Positions 1-8,261 of a stretch of 64,000 bases of DNA are shown in pieces. How positions within the stretch are numbered: position 1 is the first letter of the stretch; each line of letters starts with the position of its first letter. The notes under the pieces are model-generated. The model was not told the origin of the DNA, did no database searches, and was given only the letters and a program-made list of their open reading frames with translations. The stretch comes from Streptomyces sp. SCL15-4 (GTDB taxonomy: Bacteria; Actinomycetota; Actinomycetes; Streptomycetales; Streptomycetaceae): NCBI RefSeq assembly GCF_033366695.1, contig NZ_JAOBTQ010000001.1, forward strand, positions 2,046,001 through 2,110,000. The letters are read 5' to 3'. A program made the translations under genes and the position numbers.

Positions 1-1
1 C

Positions 2-325
2 AAGCCCCTCGAAGAGGGCCTGGCGAACTACCGGGCGTGGGCGACGGGCCTGCGCCGCGACGAGTCCCCGACCCGGGCGAACACCCCCGTCGTCGGCTGG
101 GACGAGAAGCGGCAGAAGGTCAAGGTCTCCCCCATCGCCCGCTGGACCCAGGACGAGGTGGACGCCTACATCGCCGAACACGGCGTGCTGGCCAACCCGT
201 TGCTGATGGACGGCTACGCCTCCATCGGCTGCGCCCCGTGCACCCGCAGGGTCCTGGAGGGCGAGGACGCGCGCGCCGGCCGCTGGGCGGGACGCGCCAA
301 GACCGAGTGCGGACTGCACGGATGA
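2..325 (+). CDS. cysH: Phosphoadenylyl/adenylyl-sulfate reductase, C-terminal part (5' end outside window)
   Basis: Only the last 107 codons are present. The enzyme reduces activated sulfate (PAPS or APS) to sulfite in the cytoplasm. Visible are the family's C-terminal signature ECGLHG with the catalytic cysteine, and an IGCAPCTR stretch. This C-x2-C pair is the second half of the [4Fe-4S] ligand set of APS-type reductases, so an iron-sulfur enzyme is likely although the first cysteine pair lies off the window. The stop codon overlaps an ATG (322) of the next reading frame, and cysC, cysD and cysN follow in the same direction, which fits one assimilation operon. The family call is firm; the choice of APS or PAPS as substrate is not settled. 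Confidence 0.93.
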   Translation, partial: KPLEEGLANYRAWATGLRRDESPTRANTPVVGWDEKRQKVKVSPIARWTQDEVDAYIAEHGVLANPLLMDGYASIGCAPCTRRVLEGEDARAGRWAGRAKTECGLHG

Positions 326-351
326 CGAACGACTCGATTCAGGAGAACGAC

Positions 352-888
352 GTGACGACCGGAGCCACCGTCTGGCTCACGGGTCTGCCGAGCGCCGGCA
401 AGACCACCATCGCGCACGAGCTGGCGGGCCGGCTGCGCGCCGAGGGCCACCGCGTCGAGGTGCTCGACGGCGACGAGATCCGCGAGTTCATCTCGGCCGG
501 CCTCGGTTTCTCCCGGGAGGACCGGCACACCAACGTCCAGCGCATCGGCTTCGTCGCCGAACTCCTCGCCCGCAACGGCGTCAAGGCGCTGGTGCCGGTG
601 ATCGCGCCGTACGCGGACAGCCGGGAGGCGGTGCGCAAGCGGCACGAGGAGAACGGGACGCCGTATCTGGAGATCCATGTGGCGACCCCCGTCGACGTGT
701 GCAGCGTGCGCGATGTGAAGGGGCTGTACGCCAAGCAGGCCGCGGGCGAGCTGACCGGGCTCACCGGGGTCGACGACCCGTACGAGGAGCCCGAGACGCC
801 TGATCTGCGGATCGAGTCGCAGCACCAGACGGTCGGGGAGTCCGCGGCGTCGGTGTACGCGCTGCTGAGCGAGAGGGGACTGGCATGA
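352..888 (+). CDS. cysC: Adenylylsulfate kinase (APS kinase)
   Basis: This 178-residue protein phosphorylates APS to PAPS with ATP. The P-loop GLPSAGKTT lies about residues 9-17, followed by the LDGDEIRE and FSREDR motifs of APS kinases and by VRDVKGLYAKQAAGE near the C-terminus. The GTG at 352 was chosen because it has a good ribosome site (AGGAGA, 341-346) and gives the usual family length; an in-frame ATG at 322 overlapping the cysH stop would add ten residues. Its last bases overlap the cysD ATG (ATGA at 885), so the two are translationally coupled. Confidence 0.95.
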   Translation: MTTGATVWLTGLPSAGKTTIAHELAGRLRAEGHRVEVLDGDEIREFISAGLGFSREDRHTNVQRIGFVAELLARNGVKALVPVIAPYADSREAVRKRHEENGTPYLEIHVATPVDVCSVRDVKGLYAKQAAGELTGLTGVDDPYEEPETPDLRIESQHQTVGESAASVYALLSERGLA

Positions 889-1820
889 CCACGGTCGCCA
901 AGACGGAGGACGGCACGGAGAGCCCGTACGCCCTGTCGCACCTGGACGCGCTGGAGTCCGAGGCGGTGCACATCTTCCGCGAGGTGGCGGGCGAGTTCGA
1001 GAACCCGGTGATCCTTTTCTCCGGCGGCAAGGACTCCATCGTCATGCTGCACCTCGCGCTGAAGGCGTTCGCCCCCGCCGCCGTCCCCTTCGCGCTGCTG
1101 CACGTGGACACGGGACACAACTTCCCGGAGGTCCTCGAGTACCGGGACCGTGTGGCGGCCGCACACGGGCTGCGCCTCCACGTGGCCTCCGTCCAGGAGT
1201 ACATCGACCGCGGTGTGCTCAAGGAACGTCCCGACGGCACCCGCAACCCGCTGCAGACCCTGCCGCTGACGGAGAAGATCCAGAGCGAGAGGTTCGACGC
1301 CGTGTTCGGCGGCGGGCGCCGGGACGAGGAGAAGGCCCGCGCCAAGGAGCGCGTCTTCTCCCTGCGCGACGAGTTCTCCCAGTGGGACCCGCGCCGCCAA
1401 CGACCCGAGCTGTGGAACCTGTACAACGGCCGGCACGCCCCCGGCGAGCACGTCCGGGTCTTCCCGCTGTCCAACTGGACCGAGCTGGACGTGTGGCAGT
1501 ACATCGCCCGCGAGGGCATCGAACTGCCGCAGATCTACTACGCGCACGAGCGCGAGGTGTTCCTGCGTTCCGGCATGTGGCTGACCGCCGGCGAGTGGGG
1601 CGGCCCGAAGGACGGCGAGACGGTGGAGAAGCGGCGGGTGCGCTACCGCACCGTCGGCGACATGTCCTGCACCGGTGCGGTCGACTCCGACGCCGACACG
1701 ATCGAGAAGGTCATCGCCGAGATCGCCGCGTCCCGGCTGACCGAGCGGGGCGCGACCCGCGCCGACGACAAGATGTCCGAGGCCGCGATGGAAGACCGCA
1801 AGCGCGAGGGGTACTTCTAA
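885..1820 (+). CDS. cysD: Sulfate adenylyltransferase small subunit
   Basis: A 311-residue CysD of normal length. With CysN it forms ATP sulfurylase, making APS from sulfate and ATP. The PP-loop pyrophosphatase-type motif LFSGGKDS (about residues 44-51) binds ATP, and the C-terminal half carries the conserved FPLSNWTELDVW and GDMSCTGAVDS segments. It starts with ATG inside the cysC stop and ends two bases before cysN, so all three are one transcript. Confidence 0.97.
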   Translation: MTTVAKTEDGTESPYALSHLDALESEAVHIFREVAGEFENPVILFSGGKDSIVMLHLALKAFAPAAVPFALLHVDTGHNFPEVLEYRDRVAAAHGLRLHVASVQEYIDRGVLKERPDGTRNPLQTLPLTEKIQSERFDAVFGGGRRDEEKARAKERVFSLRDEFSQWDPRRQRPELWNLYNGRHAPGEHVRVFPLSNWTELDVWQYIAREGIELPQIYYAHEREVFLRSGMWLTAGEWGGPKDGETVEKRRVRYRTVGDMSCTGAVDSDADTIEKVIAEIAASRLTERGATRADDKMSEAAMEDRKREGYF

Positions 1821-1822
1821 GC

Positions 1823-3157
1823 ATGAGCACGACCACGACCGAGGCGCTCTCGGCCACCACCCTGCTGCGGTTCGCCACCGCCGGCTCCGTCGACGACGGC
1901 AAGTCCACCCTCGTCGGGCGGCTGCTGCACGACTCCAAGTCGGTCCTCTCCGACCAGCTGGAGGCCGTGCAGCGGGTCTCCGCGAGCCGCGGCCAGGACG
2001 GCCCGGACCTCGCCCTCCTCACCGACGGCCTGCGCGCCGAACGGGAGCAGGGCATCACCATCGACGTCGCCTACCGCTACTTCGCCACGCCCCGGCGCCG
2101 GTTCATCCTCGCCGACACCCCGGGCCATGTGCAGTACACCAGGAACATGGTCACCGGCGCCTCCACCGCCGAGCTGACCGTCATCCTGGTCGACGCCCGC
2201 AACGGCGTGGTCGAGCAAACCCGCCGGCACGCGGCCATCGCCGCCCTGCTGCGCGTCCCGCACGTCGTGCTGGCCGTGAACAAGATGGACCTCGTCGGCT
2301 ACGAGGAGCGCGTCTTCGCGCGGATAGCCGAGGAGTTCACGGCGTACGCGACCGAGCTGGGCGTGCCCGAGGTCACCGCGATCCCGATCTCGGCGCTGGC
2401 CGGTGACAACGTGGTGGAGCCGAGCGCCAACATGGACTGGTACGGCGGCCCGACCGTGCTGGAGCACCTGGAGACGGTGCCGGTCAGCCACGACCTGGCG
2501 CACTGCCACGCGCGGCTGCCGGTGCAGTACGTGATCCGGCCGCAGTCCGCCGACCACCCGGACTACCGGGGCTACGCGGGCCAGATCGCGGCCGGCACCT
2601 TCCGGGTCGGCGAGGAGGTCACGGTCCTGCCATCCGGGCGGACCACCCGCGTCGCCGGCATCGACCTGCTGGGCCGGCCGGTCGACGCGGCCTGGACGAC
2701 GCAGTCGGTGACGATCCTGCTGGCGGACGACATCGACGTCTCGCGCGGCGATCTGATCGTGCCGACGAAGGACGCCCCGCCCACCACCCAGGACGTGGAG
2801 GCGACCGTCTGCCATGTCGCCGACGCCCCGCTCACCGTGGGCCACCGGGTGCTGCTCAAGCACGGCACCCGCACGGTCAAGGCGATCGTGAAGGACATCC
2901 CGTCCCGGCTCACGCTCGACGACCTGTCCCTGCACCCGCACCCGGGACAGCTCGTCGCCAACGACATCGGCCGGGTGAAGATCCGTACCGCCGAGCCGCT
3001 GCCGCTCGACTCCTACGCCGACTCCCGGCGCACCGGCTCGTTCATCCTGATCGACCCCGCCGACGGCACCACGCTCACCGCGGGCATGGTCGGCGAGTCG
3101 TTCGCCGCCCCCGAGCCGGTCAAGAACGAGGCCGACGACGACGGCTGGGACTTCTGA
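1823..3157 (+). CDS. cysN: Sulfate adenylyltransferase large (GTPase) subunit
   Basis: This 444-residue translation-factor-like GTPase drives APS formation by CysD. G1 is GSVDDGKST (about residue 20), the switch region holds REQGITIDVAYRYF, G3 is DTPGH and G4 is NKMD, followed by the EF-Tu-like beta-barrel domains. It has no C-terminal APS-kinase extension, which agrees with the separate cysC upstream. The ATG at 1823 is two bases after the cysD stop. A gap of about 270 bp then separates it from the sulfonate transporter, so the transporter may have its own promoter. Confidence 0.97.
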   Translation: MSTTTTEALSATTLLRFATAGSVDDGKSTLVGRLLHDSKSVLSDQLEAVQRVSASRGQDGPDLALLTDGLRAEREQGITIDVAYRYFATPRRRFILADTPGHVQYTRNMVTGASTAELTVILVDARNGVVEQTRRHAAIAALLRVPHVVLAVNKMDLVGYEERVFARIAEEFTAYATELGVPEVTAIPISALAGDNVVEPSANMDWYGGPTVLEHLETVPVSHDLAHCHARLPVQYVIRPQSADHPDYRGYAGQIAAGTFRVGEEVTVLPSGRTTRVAGIDLLGRPVDAAWTTQSVTILLADDIDVSRGDLIVPTKDAPPTTQDVEATVCHVADAPLTVGHRVLLKHGTRTVKAIVKDIPSRLTLDDLSLHPHPGQLVANDIGRVKIRTAEPLPLDSYADSRRTGSFILIDPADGTTLTAGMVGESFAAPEPVKNEADDDGWDF

Positions 3158-3330
3158 CATGAGGACGCCCGACGTCTACTCGACGTTCGCGAAGGAGGGC
3201 GGCCGTGTCGGCAGCGGCGCCCTCGGCAGCGGGCAGGGCGGAGTGGCTCGATGTGTGCGCTGACGTACGCGCACCGCTCGCGCGCCCGCTCCCCCCACCC
3301 TGCCCCACATGCTCGACTTCGCTCGCCCGC

Positions 3331-3345
3331 GACGGGATACCCGTC
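3331..3345. promoter_or_regulatory. Palindrome upstream of ssuA (candidate operator or hairpin)
   Basis: A perfect 6-bp inverted repeat, GACGGG-ATA-CCCGTC, lies 85 bp before the sulfonate-binding-protein start, in the only sizeable gap of the sulfur cluster. It could bind a dimeric regulator or form a small RNA stem. No cognate regulator is visible in the window. Confidence 0.35.
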
Positions 3346-3429
3346 CCGGAAGCGACGAAGACCTTTGCCGAACTCCCGGCCACGACCTGAGAGACCGTGA
3401 CCGCCGGGCCAACGAGAGGAAACCCTCCC

Positions 3430-4539
3430 GTGCCTGCCATCCGCTCATCGTTCCTGCGCCGCGGCATAGCGGCGTTCGCCGCTCTCCCGCTGCTCACCCT
3501 GGCCGCCTGCGGCTACGGCTCCGAGTCCAAGGACACCGGCTCCGCCAAGATCGCCGACGGCGCCGAGAAGACCGACGGACTCGACTCCGTCAAGATCGGG
3601 TACTTCGGCAACCTGACCCACGCCACCGCGCTGGTCGGCGTGCAGAAGGGCATCTTCCAGAAGGAGCTGGGCGCCACCGCGGTCAAGCCCGCCATCTTCA
3701 ACGCCGGGCCGTCCGAGATCGAGGCCCTCAACTCCGGTTCCATCGACATCGGCTGGATCGGCCCGTCACCGGCGATCAACGGCTACACCAAGTCCAACGG
3801 CAAGAGCCTGAAGATCATCGCGGGTTCGGCCTCCGGCGGGGTGAAGCTGGTCGTCAACCCGGCGAAGATCAAGTCCCTGAAGGACGTCGAGGGCAAGAAG
3901 ATCGCCACGCCCCAGCTCGGCAACACCCAGGACGTGGCGTTCCTCAACTGGGCCGCCGAACAGGGCTGGAAGGTCGACGCGCAGAGCGGCAAGGGTGACG
4001 TCACCGTCGTCCGCACGGACAACAAGATCACTCCGGGCGCCTACAAGGCCGGCTCGATCGACGGCGCCTGGGTGCCGGAGCCGACCGCGTCCAAGCTGGT
4101 CGCCGAGGGCGCCAAGGTGCTCCTGGACGAGTCGACGCTCTGGCCGGACAAGAAGTTCGTGATCACGAACGTCATCGTGCGGCAGGACTTCCTGAAGGAC
4201 CACCCTAAGGCGGTCGAGGCCGTCCTGAAGGCGGCGGTCGAGACCAACAAGTGGATCAACGACCACCCGGACGAGGCGAAGGCCGCCGCGAACAAGCAGC
4301 TGGAGACGGACTCCGGCAAGGCGCTCCCGGCCAAGATCCTCGACCCGGCCTGGAAGTCCGTCCAGTTCACCGACGATCCGCTGGCCGCCACCCTCGACAC
4401 CGAGGCCGAGCACGCGGTCAAGGCCGGCCTGCTGCAGAAGCCGGACCTGAAGGGGATCTACGACCTCACGATCCTCAACAAGGTCCTCAAGGCCGAGGGC
4501 CGCCCCGCGGTCGACGCCGCCGGCCTCGGCACCAGCTGA
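3430..4539 (+). CDS. ssuA: Aliphatic sulfonate ABC transporter, substrate-binding lipoprotein
   Basis: A 369-residue SsuA/TauA-type binding protein that captures sulfonates outside the membrane. After an Arg-rich n-region and a hydrophobic stretch comes the lipobox LTLAAC, so the mature protein is a lipoprotein anchored at about Cys 25. The body has the NMT1/SsuA-like signature KIGYFGNLTHA near the mature N-terminus, then INGYTK and AWVPEP stretches. The GTG at 3430 was chosen because GAGAGGA lies nine bases upstream and the signal peptide starts there; an upstream in-frame GTG at 3397 gives a longer non-signal N-terminus. It leads an ssuA-ssuB-ssuC operon directly after the sulfate assimilation genes, which supports a role in sulfur scavenging. 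Confidence 0.92.
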   Translation: MPAIRSSFLRRGIAAFAALPLLTLAACGYGSESKDTGSAKIADGAEKTDGLDSVKIGYFGNLTHATALVGVQKGIFQKELGATAVKPAIFNAGPSEIEALNSGSIDIGWIGPSPAINGYTKSNGKSLKIIAGSASGGVKLVVNPAKIKSLKDVEGKKIATPQLGNTQDVAFLNWAAEQGWKVDAQSGKGDVTVVRTDNKITPGAYKAGSIDGAWVPEPTASKLVAEGAKVLLDESTLWPDKKFVITNVIVRQDFLKDHPKAVEAVLKAAVETNKWINDHPDEAKAAANKQLETDSGKALPAKILDPAWKSVQFTDDPLAATLDTEAEHAVKAGLLQKPDLKGIYDLTILNKVLKAEGRPAVDAAGLGTS

Positions 4540-4575
4540 CGCCCCTCCCCGACGCGTCCCCAGGAGGTGACGACC

Positions 4576-5355
4576 ATGGCCACGACCCTCGCCAAGGCCG
4601 ACGAGAGCGTCGAGTTCGCGGCACGCATTGAGCACGTCTCGAAGTCCTTCGCGTCCCCGGGCGGGCAGCAGCTGGTCCTGGACGACATCAGCATCGATGT
4701 CGCGCCGGGCGAGTTCGTCACCCTTCTGGGCGCCTCGGGCTGCGGCAAGTCCACGCTGCTGAACCTGGTGGCCGGCCTGGACCGGCCGAGCGCCGGCTCC
4801 ATCACCACGGACGGCCGCCCCGCCCTGATGTTCCAGGAACACGCCCTGTTCCCGTGGCTGACGGCGGGCAAGAACATCGAACTCGCCCTCAAACTGCGGG
4901 GCGTGCCCAAGCCCGAGCGGCGGGAGAAGGCCGAGGAACTGCTCGAACTGGTCCGGCTGAAGGGCGCCCACGGCAAGCGGGTGCACGAGCTGTCCGGAGG
5001 TATGCGCCAGCGGGTGGCGATGGCCCGCGCGCTGGCCCAGGAGAGCAACATGCTGCTGATGGACGAGCCGTTCGCCGCGCTCGACGCCATCACGCGGGAC
5101 GTGCTGCACGACGAGCTGACCCGCATCTGGTCCGAGACCGGGCTCTCCGTCCTGTTCGTCACCCACAATGTGCGCGAGGCGGTACGGCTCGCGCAGCGAG
5201 TGGTCCTGCTGTCCTCCCGCCCGGGCCGGATCGCCCGCGAGTGGCGCGTCGACCTCCCGCAGCCGCGCCGCATCGAGGACGCGCCCGTGGCCGAACTGTC
5301 CCTTGAGATAACCGACGTACTGCGTGGGGAGATCCGCCGCCATGGCCAGCACTGA
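4576..5355 (+). CDS. ssuB: Sulfonate ABC transporter ATP-binding protein
   Basis: A 259-residue ABC ATPase that powers sulfonate import. Walker A is GASGCGKST, the Q-loop follows in MFQEHALFPW, the signature is ELSGGMRQR, Walker B is MLLMDEPFAALDA and the switch His is in VTHNVREA. The ATG at 4576 follows a near-perfect Shine-Dalgarno (AGGAGGTGA, 4562-4570). Its 3' end overlaps the permease start by 14 bp. The nitrate/sulfonate/taurine subfamily is inferred from the partner genes. Confidence 0.93.
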   Translation: MATTLAKADESVEFAARIEHVSKSFASPGGQQLVLDDISIDVAPGEFVTLLGASGCGKSTLLNLVAGLDRPSAGSITTDGRPALMFQEHALFPWLTAGKNIELALKLRGVPKPERREKAEELLELVRLKGAHGKRVHELSGGMRQRVAMARALAQESNMLLMDEPFAALDAITRDVLHDELTRIWSETGLSVLFVTHNVREAVRLAQRVVLLSSRPGRIAREWRVDLPQPRRIEDAPVAELSLEITDVLRGEIRRHGQH

Positions 5356-6220
5356 GACGACACCGGTCCAGGACGCCGGGAGCGTCGAGGCCGGCCTGGA
5401 CGCGCTGGAGACCACGGCCACCGGCCGTCCGCCGCTGCGCGAGACCCTCGTCGACAAGATCCTGCCGCCGGTCGTCGCCGTCGCGGTGGTCCTGGTGGTC
5501 TGGTACATCCTGTACCCGGTCGTCGACGACCCGACGAAGCTGCCCTCGCCGGGCGCGGTGGGCGGCGCGTTCCGGGACGCCTGGCTCCGGGGCGATCTGC
5601 TCGGCTACATCTGGACCAGTGTCTCGCGCGGTCTGCTGGGCTTCGCGTTCGCGCTGGTCATCGGCACTCCGCTGGGCCTGCTGGTGGCCCGGGTGAAGTT
5701 CGTGCGCGCGGCCATCGGCCCGATCCTGTCCGGGCTGCAGTCGCTGCCGTCGGTGGCGTGGGTGCCGCCGGCGGTGATCTGGCTCGGCCTGAACAACTCG
5801 ATGATGTACGCGGTCATCCTGCTCGGCGCCGTGCCCTCCATCGCCAACGGCCTGGTGTCCGGCGTCGACCAGGTGCCGCCGCTGTTCCTGCGCGCCGGGC
5901 GCACGCTGGGCGCGACGGGCGCGAAGGGCGTCTGGTACGTCACCCTGCCGGCCGCGCTGCCCGGCTATGTGGCGGGCCTGAAGCAGGGCTGGGCGTTCTC
6001 CTGGCGTTCGCTGATGGCCGCGGAGATCATCGCCCAGTTCCCCGATCTCGGCGTGGGCCTCGGCCAGTTGCTGGAGAACGGCCGCACCGCCAGCGACATG
6101 GCGATGGTGTTCGAGGCGATCCTGCTCATCCTGTTCGTCGGCATCGCCATCGACCTGCTGCTCTTCAGTCCGCTGGAGCGGTGGGTGCTGCGCAGCCGCG
6201 GTCTGCTGGTGAAGAGCTGA
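5342..6220 (+). CDS. ssuC: Sulfonate ABC transporter permease
   Basis: This 292-residue membrane protein has a charged N-terminal tail, about six hydrophobic helices and the inner-membrane-component EAA-type loop (GATGAKGVWYVTLPAALPG, about residues 190-208) that docks the ATPase. The sequence FSWRSLMAAEIIAQ near the C-terminus is typical of SsuC/TauC. The ATG at 5342 lies inside the ssuB coding region, which indicates tight coupling. The sirohydrochlorin-chelatase-like gene starts six bases after its stop and so probably belongs to the same transcript. Confidence 0.93.
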   Translation: MASTETTPVQDAGSVEAGLDALETTATGRPPLRETLVDKILPPVVAVAVVLVVWYILYPVVDDPTKLPSPGAVGGAFRDAWLRGDLLGYIWTSVSRGLLGFAFALVIGTPLGLLVARVKFVRAAIGPILSGLQSLPSVAWVPPAVIWLGLNNSMMYAVILLGAVPSIANGLVSGVDQVPPLFLRAGRTLGATGAKGVWYVTLPAALPGYVAGLKQGWAFSWRSLMAAEIIAQFPDLGVGLGQLLENGRTASDMAMVFEAILLILFVGIAIDLLLFSPLERWVLRSRGLLVKS

Positions 6221-6226
6221 CGTCCC

Positions 6227-6967
6227 GTGCGTACCAGGCCCGTTCTCCTCGTCATCGCCCACGGCAGCCGTGACCCGCGGCACGCGGCGACCGTGCACGC
6301 CCTCGTGGAGCGGGTACGGTCGCTGCGGCCCGGGCTGCGCGTGGAGACCGGCTTCCTGGACTTCAACGTTCCGTCGGTGCACGGGGTGCTCCGGTCGCTG
6401 GCGGCGGAGGACGTCCGGGACGTCGTCGCGCTGCCGCTGCTGCTGACCCGCGCGTTCCACGCCAAGGCCGACATCCCGGCCGTGCTGCGCGACGCCCCGT
6501 CACGGCTGCGGATCCGGCAGGCTGAGGTACTCGGCCCGTCGCCGCTGCTGCTGTCCGCGCTGGAACGGCGGCTGTACGAGGCGGGGCTGACGCCCGCCGA
6601 CAAGTCCTCGACCGGGGTCGTGCTGGCCTCGGCGGGGTCGTCCGACCCGGAGGCGATCGCAGTGATCGCAGGAATCGCGCGGGAGTGGCGGCACACCGGT
6701 TGGTGCGCCGTGCGGCCTGCGTTCGCCTCCGCGTCCCTGCCCCGCACCGAGGACGCGGTGCGGGAACTGCGGCGCCTGGGCTGCGAGCGGGTCGCCGTGG
6801 CGCCGTACGTGCTGGCGCCCGGCTTCCTGCCGGACCGCATCGCGCGCGGCGCGGCGGCGGCCGACGTACGCGCCGAGGTGCTGGGCGCGGCCCCGGAGGT
6901 CGCCCGGCTTTTGCTGGAGCGCTACGACCGGGCCCGGCGGCCGGCCCTGACGGCACTCGGCGCGTGA
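6227..6967 (+). CDS. Sirohydrochlorin chelatase family protein (CbiX/SirB-like)
   Basis: A 246-residue protein starting with GTG. Its N-terminus, VLLVIAHGSRDPRH, is the CbiX/SirB active-site strand with the metal-binding His, and LPLLLTRAFHAKADIP carries the second conserved His. The length matches two fused CbiX-like domains, of which the second is weaker. The likely role is to insert Fe2+ into sirohydrochlorin to give siroheme, the cofactor of assimilatory sulfite reductase. That explains its place at the end of a sulfur assimilation operon. Cobalt insertion is the alternative, but no cobalamin genes are adjacent. Confidence 0.85.
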   Translation: MRTRPVLLVIAHGSRDPRHAATVHALVERVRSLRPGLRVETGFLDFNVPSVHGVLRSLAAEDVRDVVALPLLLTRAFHAKADIPAVLRDAPSRLRIRQAEVLGPSPLLLSALERRLYEAGLTPADKSSTGVVLASAGSSDPEAIAVIAGIAREWRHTGWCAVRPAFASASLPRTEDAVRELRRLGCERVAVAPYVLAPGFLPDRIARGAAAADVRAEVLGAAPEVARLLLERYDRARRPALTALGA

Positions 6968-7026
6968 CCGCCTCTCGCGCACGGCCCTCGGACCCGCCGG
7001 TGCGACGGCGCCCGCCCTTCTGACAC

Positions 7027-7053
7027 CGGCCGGCGGCGCCCGTCCGCCGGCCG
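7027..7053. terminator. Bidirectional hairpin between convergent genes
   Basis: A perfect 10-bp stem, CGGCCGGCGG / CCGCCGGCCG, with a 7-base loop lies between the convergent chelatase and the small minus-strand gene. There is no T-run on either side, as is usual for Streptomyces terminators. Confidence 0.7.
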
Positions 7054-7060
7054 TGGACGG

Positions 7061-7363
7061 TCAGAGGTCGAGGGCGTGCAGCAGGTGCCGGGTGTAGTCG
7101 AGGCTGGCGGTGCCGGCCGAGGCCGCGATGGCGATCGTCTCCAGCGCGGAGCGGATCCGGCCGCGGTTGGGCGGCAGGCCGTCCTCGGCGGACTGCGCCA
7201 GCTGCTCCTGGATGGTCTCGCCGCTGCTGACGAGCCCGGGGTATTCGGCGCGCAGGGCCTCGGTGAGCCGGTCGGCGGCCTCCATCAGGGTCTCGAGGTC
7301 CACAGTGGTGCGGTCGCCGTAGCGGGCCGGGCCGTTGACGTTTCCGAAGTTGTTGGTGCTCAT
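7061..7363 (-). CDS. Small hypothetical protein (100 aa)
   Basis: I do not recognise a named family with certainty. The N-terminus is polar and Gly/Asn-rich (NNFGNVNGPARYGDRTTV), followed by an all-helical region (LMEAADRLTEALRAEYPG and onward) and a C-terminal helix ending HLLHALDL. The N-terminal pattern of G, N, G-P and G-D loosely resembles the short beta-rich tags seen before helical domains in actinobacterial effector-type proteins, but that is only a likeness. A purine-rich site precedes the ATG at 7363. The gene is alone, converges on the chelatase and has about 900 bp of noncoding sequence upstream. Confidence 0.7.
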   Translation of the reverse strand: MSTNNFGNVNGPARYGDRTTVDLETLMEAADRLTEALRAEYPGLVSSGETIQEQLAQSAEDGLPPNRGRIRSALETIAIAASAGTASLDYTRHLLHALDL

Positions 7364-8261
7364 GTCCTGTCCTCGCTCGCGGGCCGGAGGAGCCGTCGAG
7401 TGGCCGGGGCCGCAGACGTCGCCGATGGCGTCGGTGTGCGTGCCGCCGGCCCGTACGGCCGTGTCGAAGGATCGGTGCCGAGCCCGGCGAATGGTCGGTA
7501 AGTTGGCGTGTTTTCGCCGGTCCGGGACGGCCTCGGCGGACGGCTCCGGCGGCGGACACGGTCCGTTCGGACGGTGCCGCGGGGCCGGGAGGGCGGAAAA
7601 TCGCCACCCGTCCGGGTGACCGGGGTTCGTTGACCGTCCCGCTCGGGACCGGTGCGGAAGGGGACGTACGGCCGCTCGTCCGCGGGCGTACGGCCGTCGT
7701 ACGCGGCCGGGCCGCCGTCGAGCTGCGCGTGGATGCCCGGGCGCCCGGGCGCGCCGTCCTCGCGGTGGCGCGGCGCCGCCGGTAATGGTCTGCCCCTCAC
7801 CCTCATCCGCCCCTTCCGGCCTTCCGTGGGCTTCACCCTAGGAACAGCCTGACGGGTTTGTCGCGCGCTTCGGTGAGCCGGACCCACGACGGGCGGGTGT
7901 GTGGTATCGGCGGCCGCGGTCCGGCATTCCCCTGTGACGTCGGACCGCGGCGGCGTCTGGTTCTGCGTCGGCCGCGGCCCCGGTGTCACTGGCGGACGCG
8001 CCGAGGAGCGATTATCGGCCAACTGTCGTGCGCACGACGGGTGATGCGGACGGCGGATGCGCGCATACAGCCGCCGTGCCCCGTGGGGGTGGGCACGACG
8101 GCCGTGCCCGCGCGGGGGCGGGCTGCGCGAAACTCCGGCCGATGGGCGGGGGGCCGGATCACCCTCTGCACGCGGCTGTGACGTGTTCGGCAAGGCCGCG
8201 TATCACGAAGTGGATCCACGCCGGCCGGAACGGACACGGCCCGTCGGCCGCGCCGCGGGGC
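7364..8261. other. Long non-coding stretch (898 bp)
   Basis: No reading frame here has convincing protein character or a ribosome site; the open frames are arginine- and proline-rich products of G+C bias. It must hold the promoter of the small minus-strand gene (near 7364) and the 3' region of the glycosyltransferase gene, including a hairpin at 8091-8109. The rest has no repeats or palindromes that I can support. A small RNA or a decayed gene cannot be excluded. Confidence 0.5.
8091..8109 (-). terminator. Hairpin downstream of the glycosyltransferase gene
   Basis: A perfect 7-bp stem, GGGCACG / CGTGCCC, with a 5-base loop lies about 150 bp beyond the stop of the glycosyltransferase gene. 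It is a plausible terminator but not a certain one. Confidence 0.4.

Noticed and set aside
3159..3263. A 34-codon ATG frame two bases after the cysN stop
   Set aside because: It has no ribosome site of its own beyond coupling, is Gly/Arg-rich and shows no conserved feature; it is most likely chance in G+C-rich DNA.
7360..8193. A 277-codon minus-strand frame in the long gap
   Set aside because: Composition is Arg/Pro/Gly-rich with no motif, and codon-position bias does not fit a gene.
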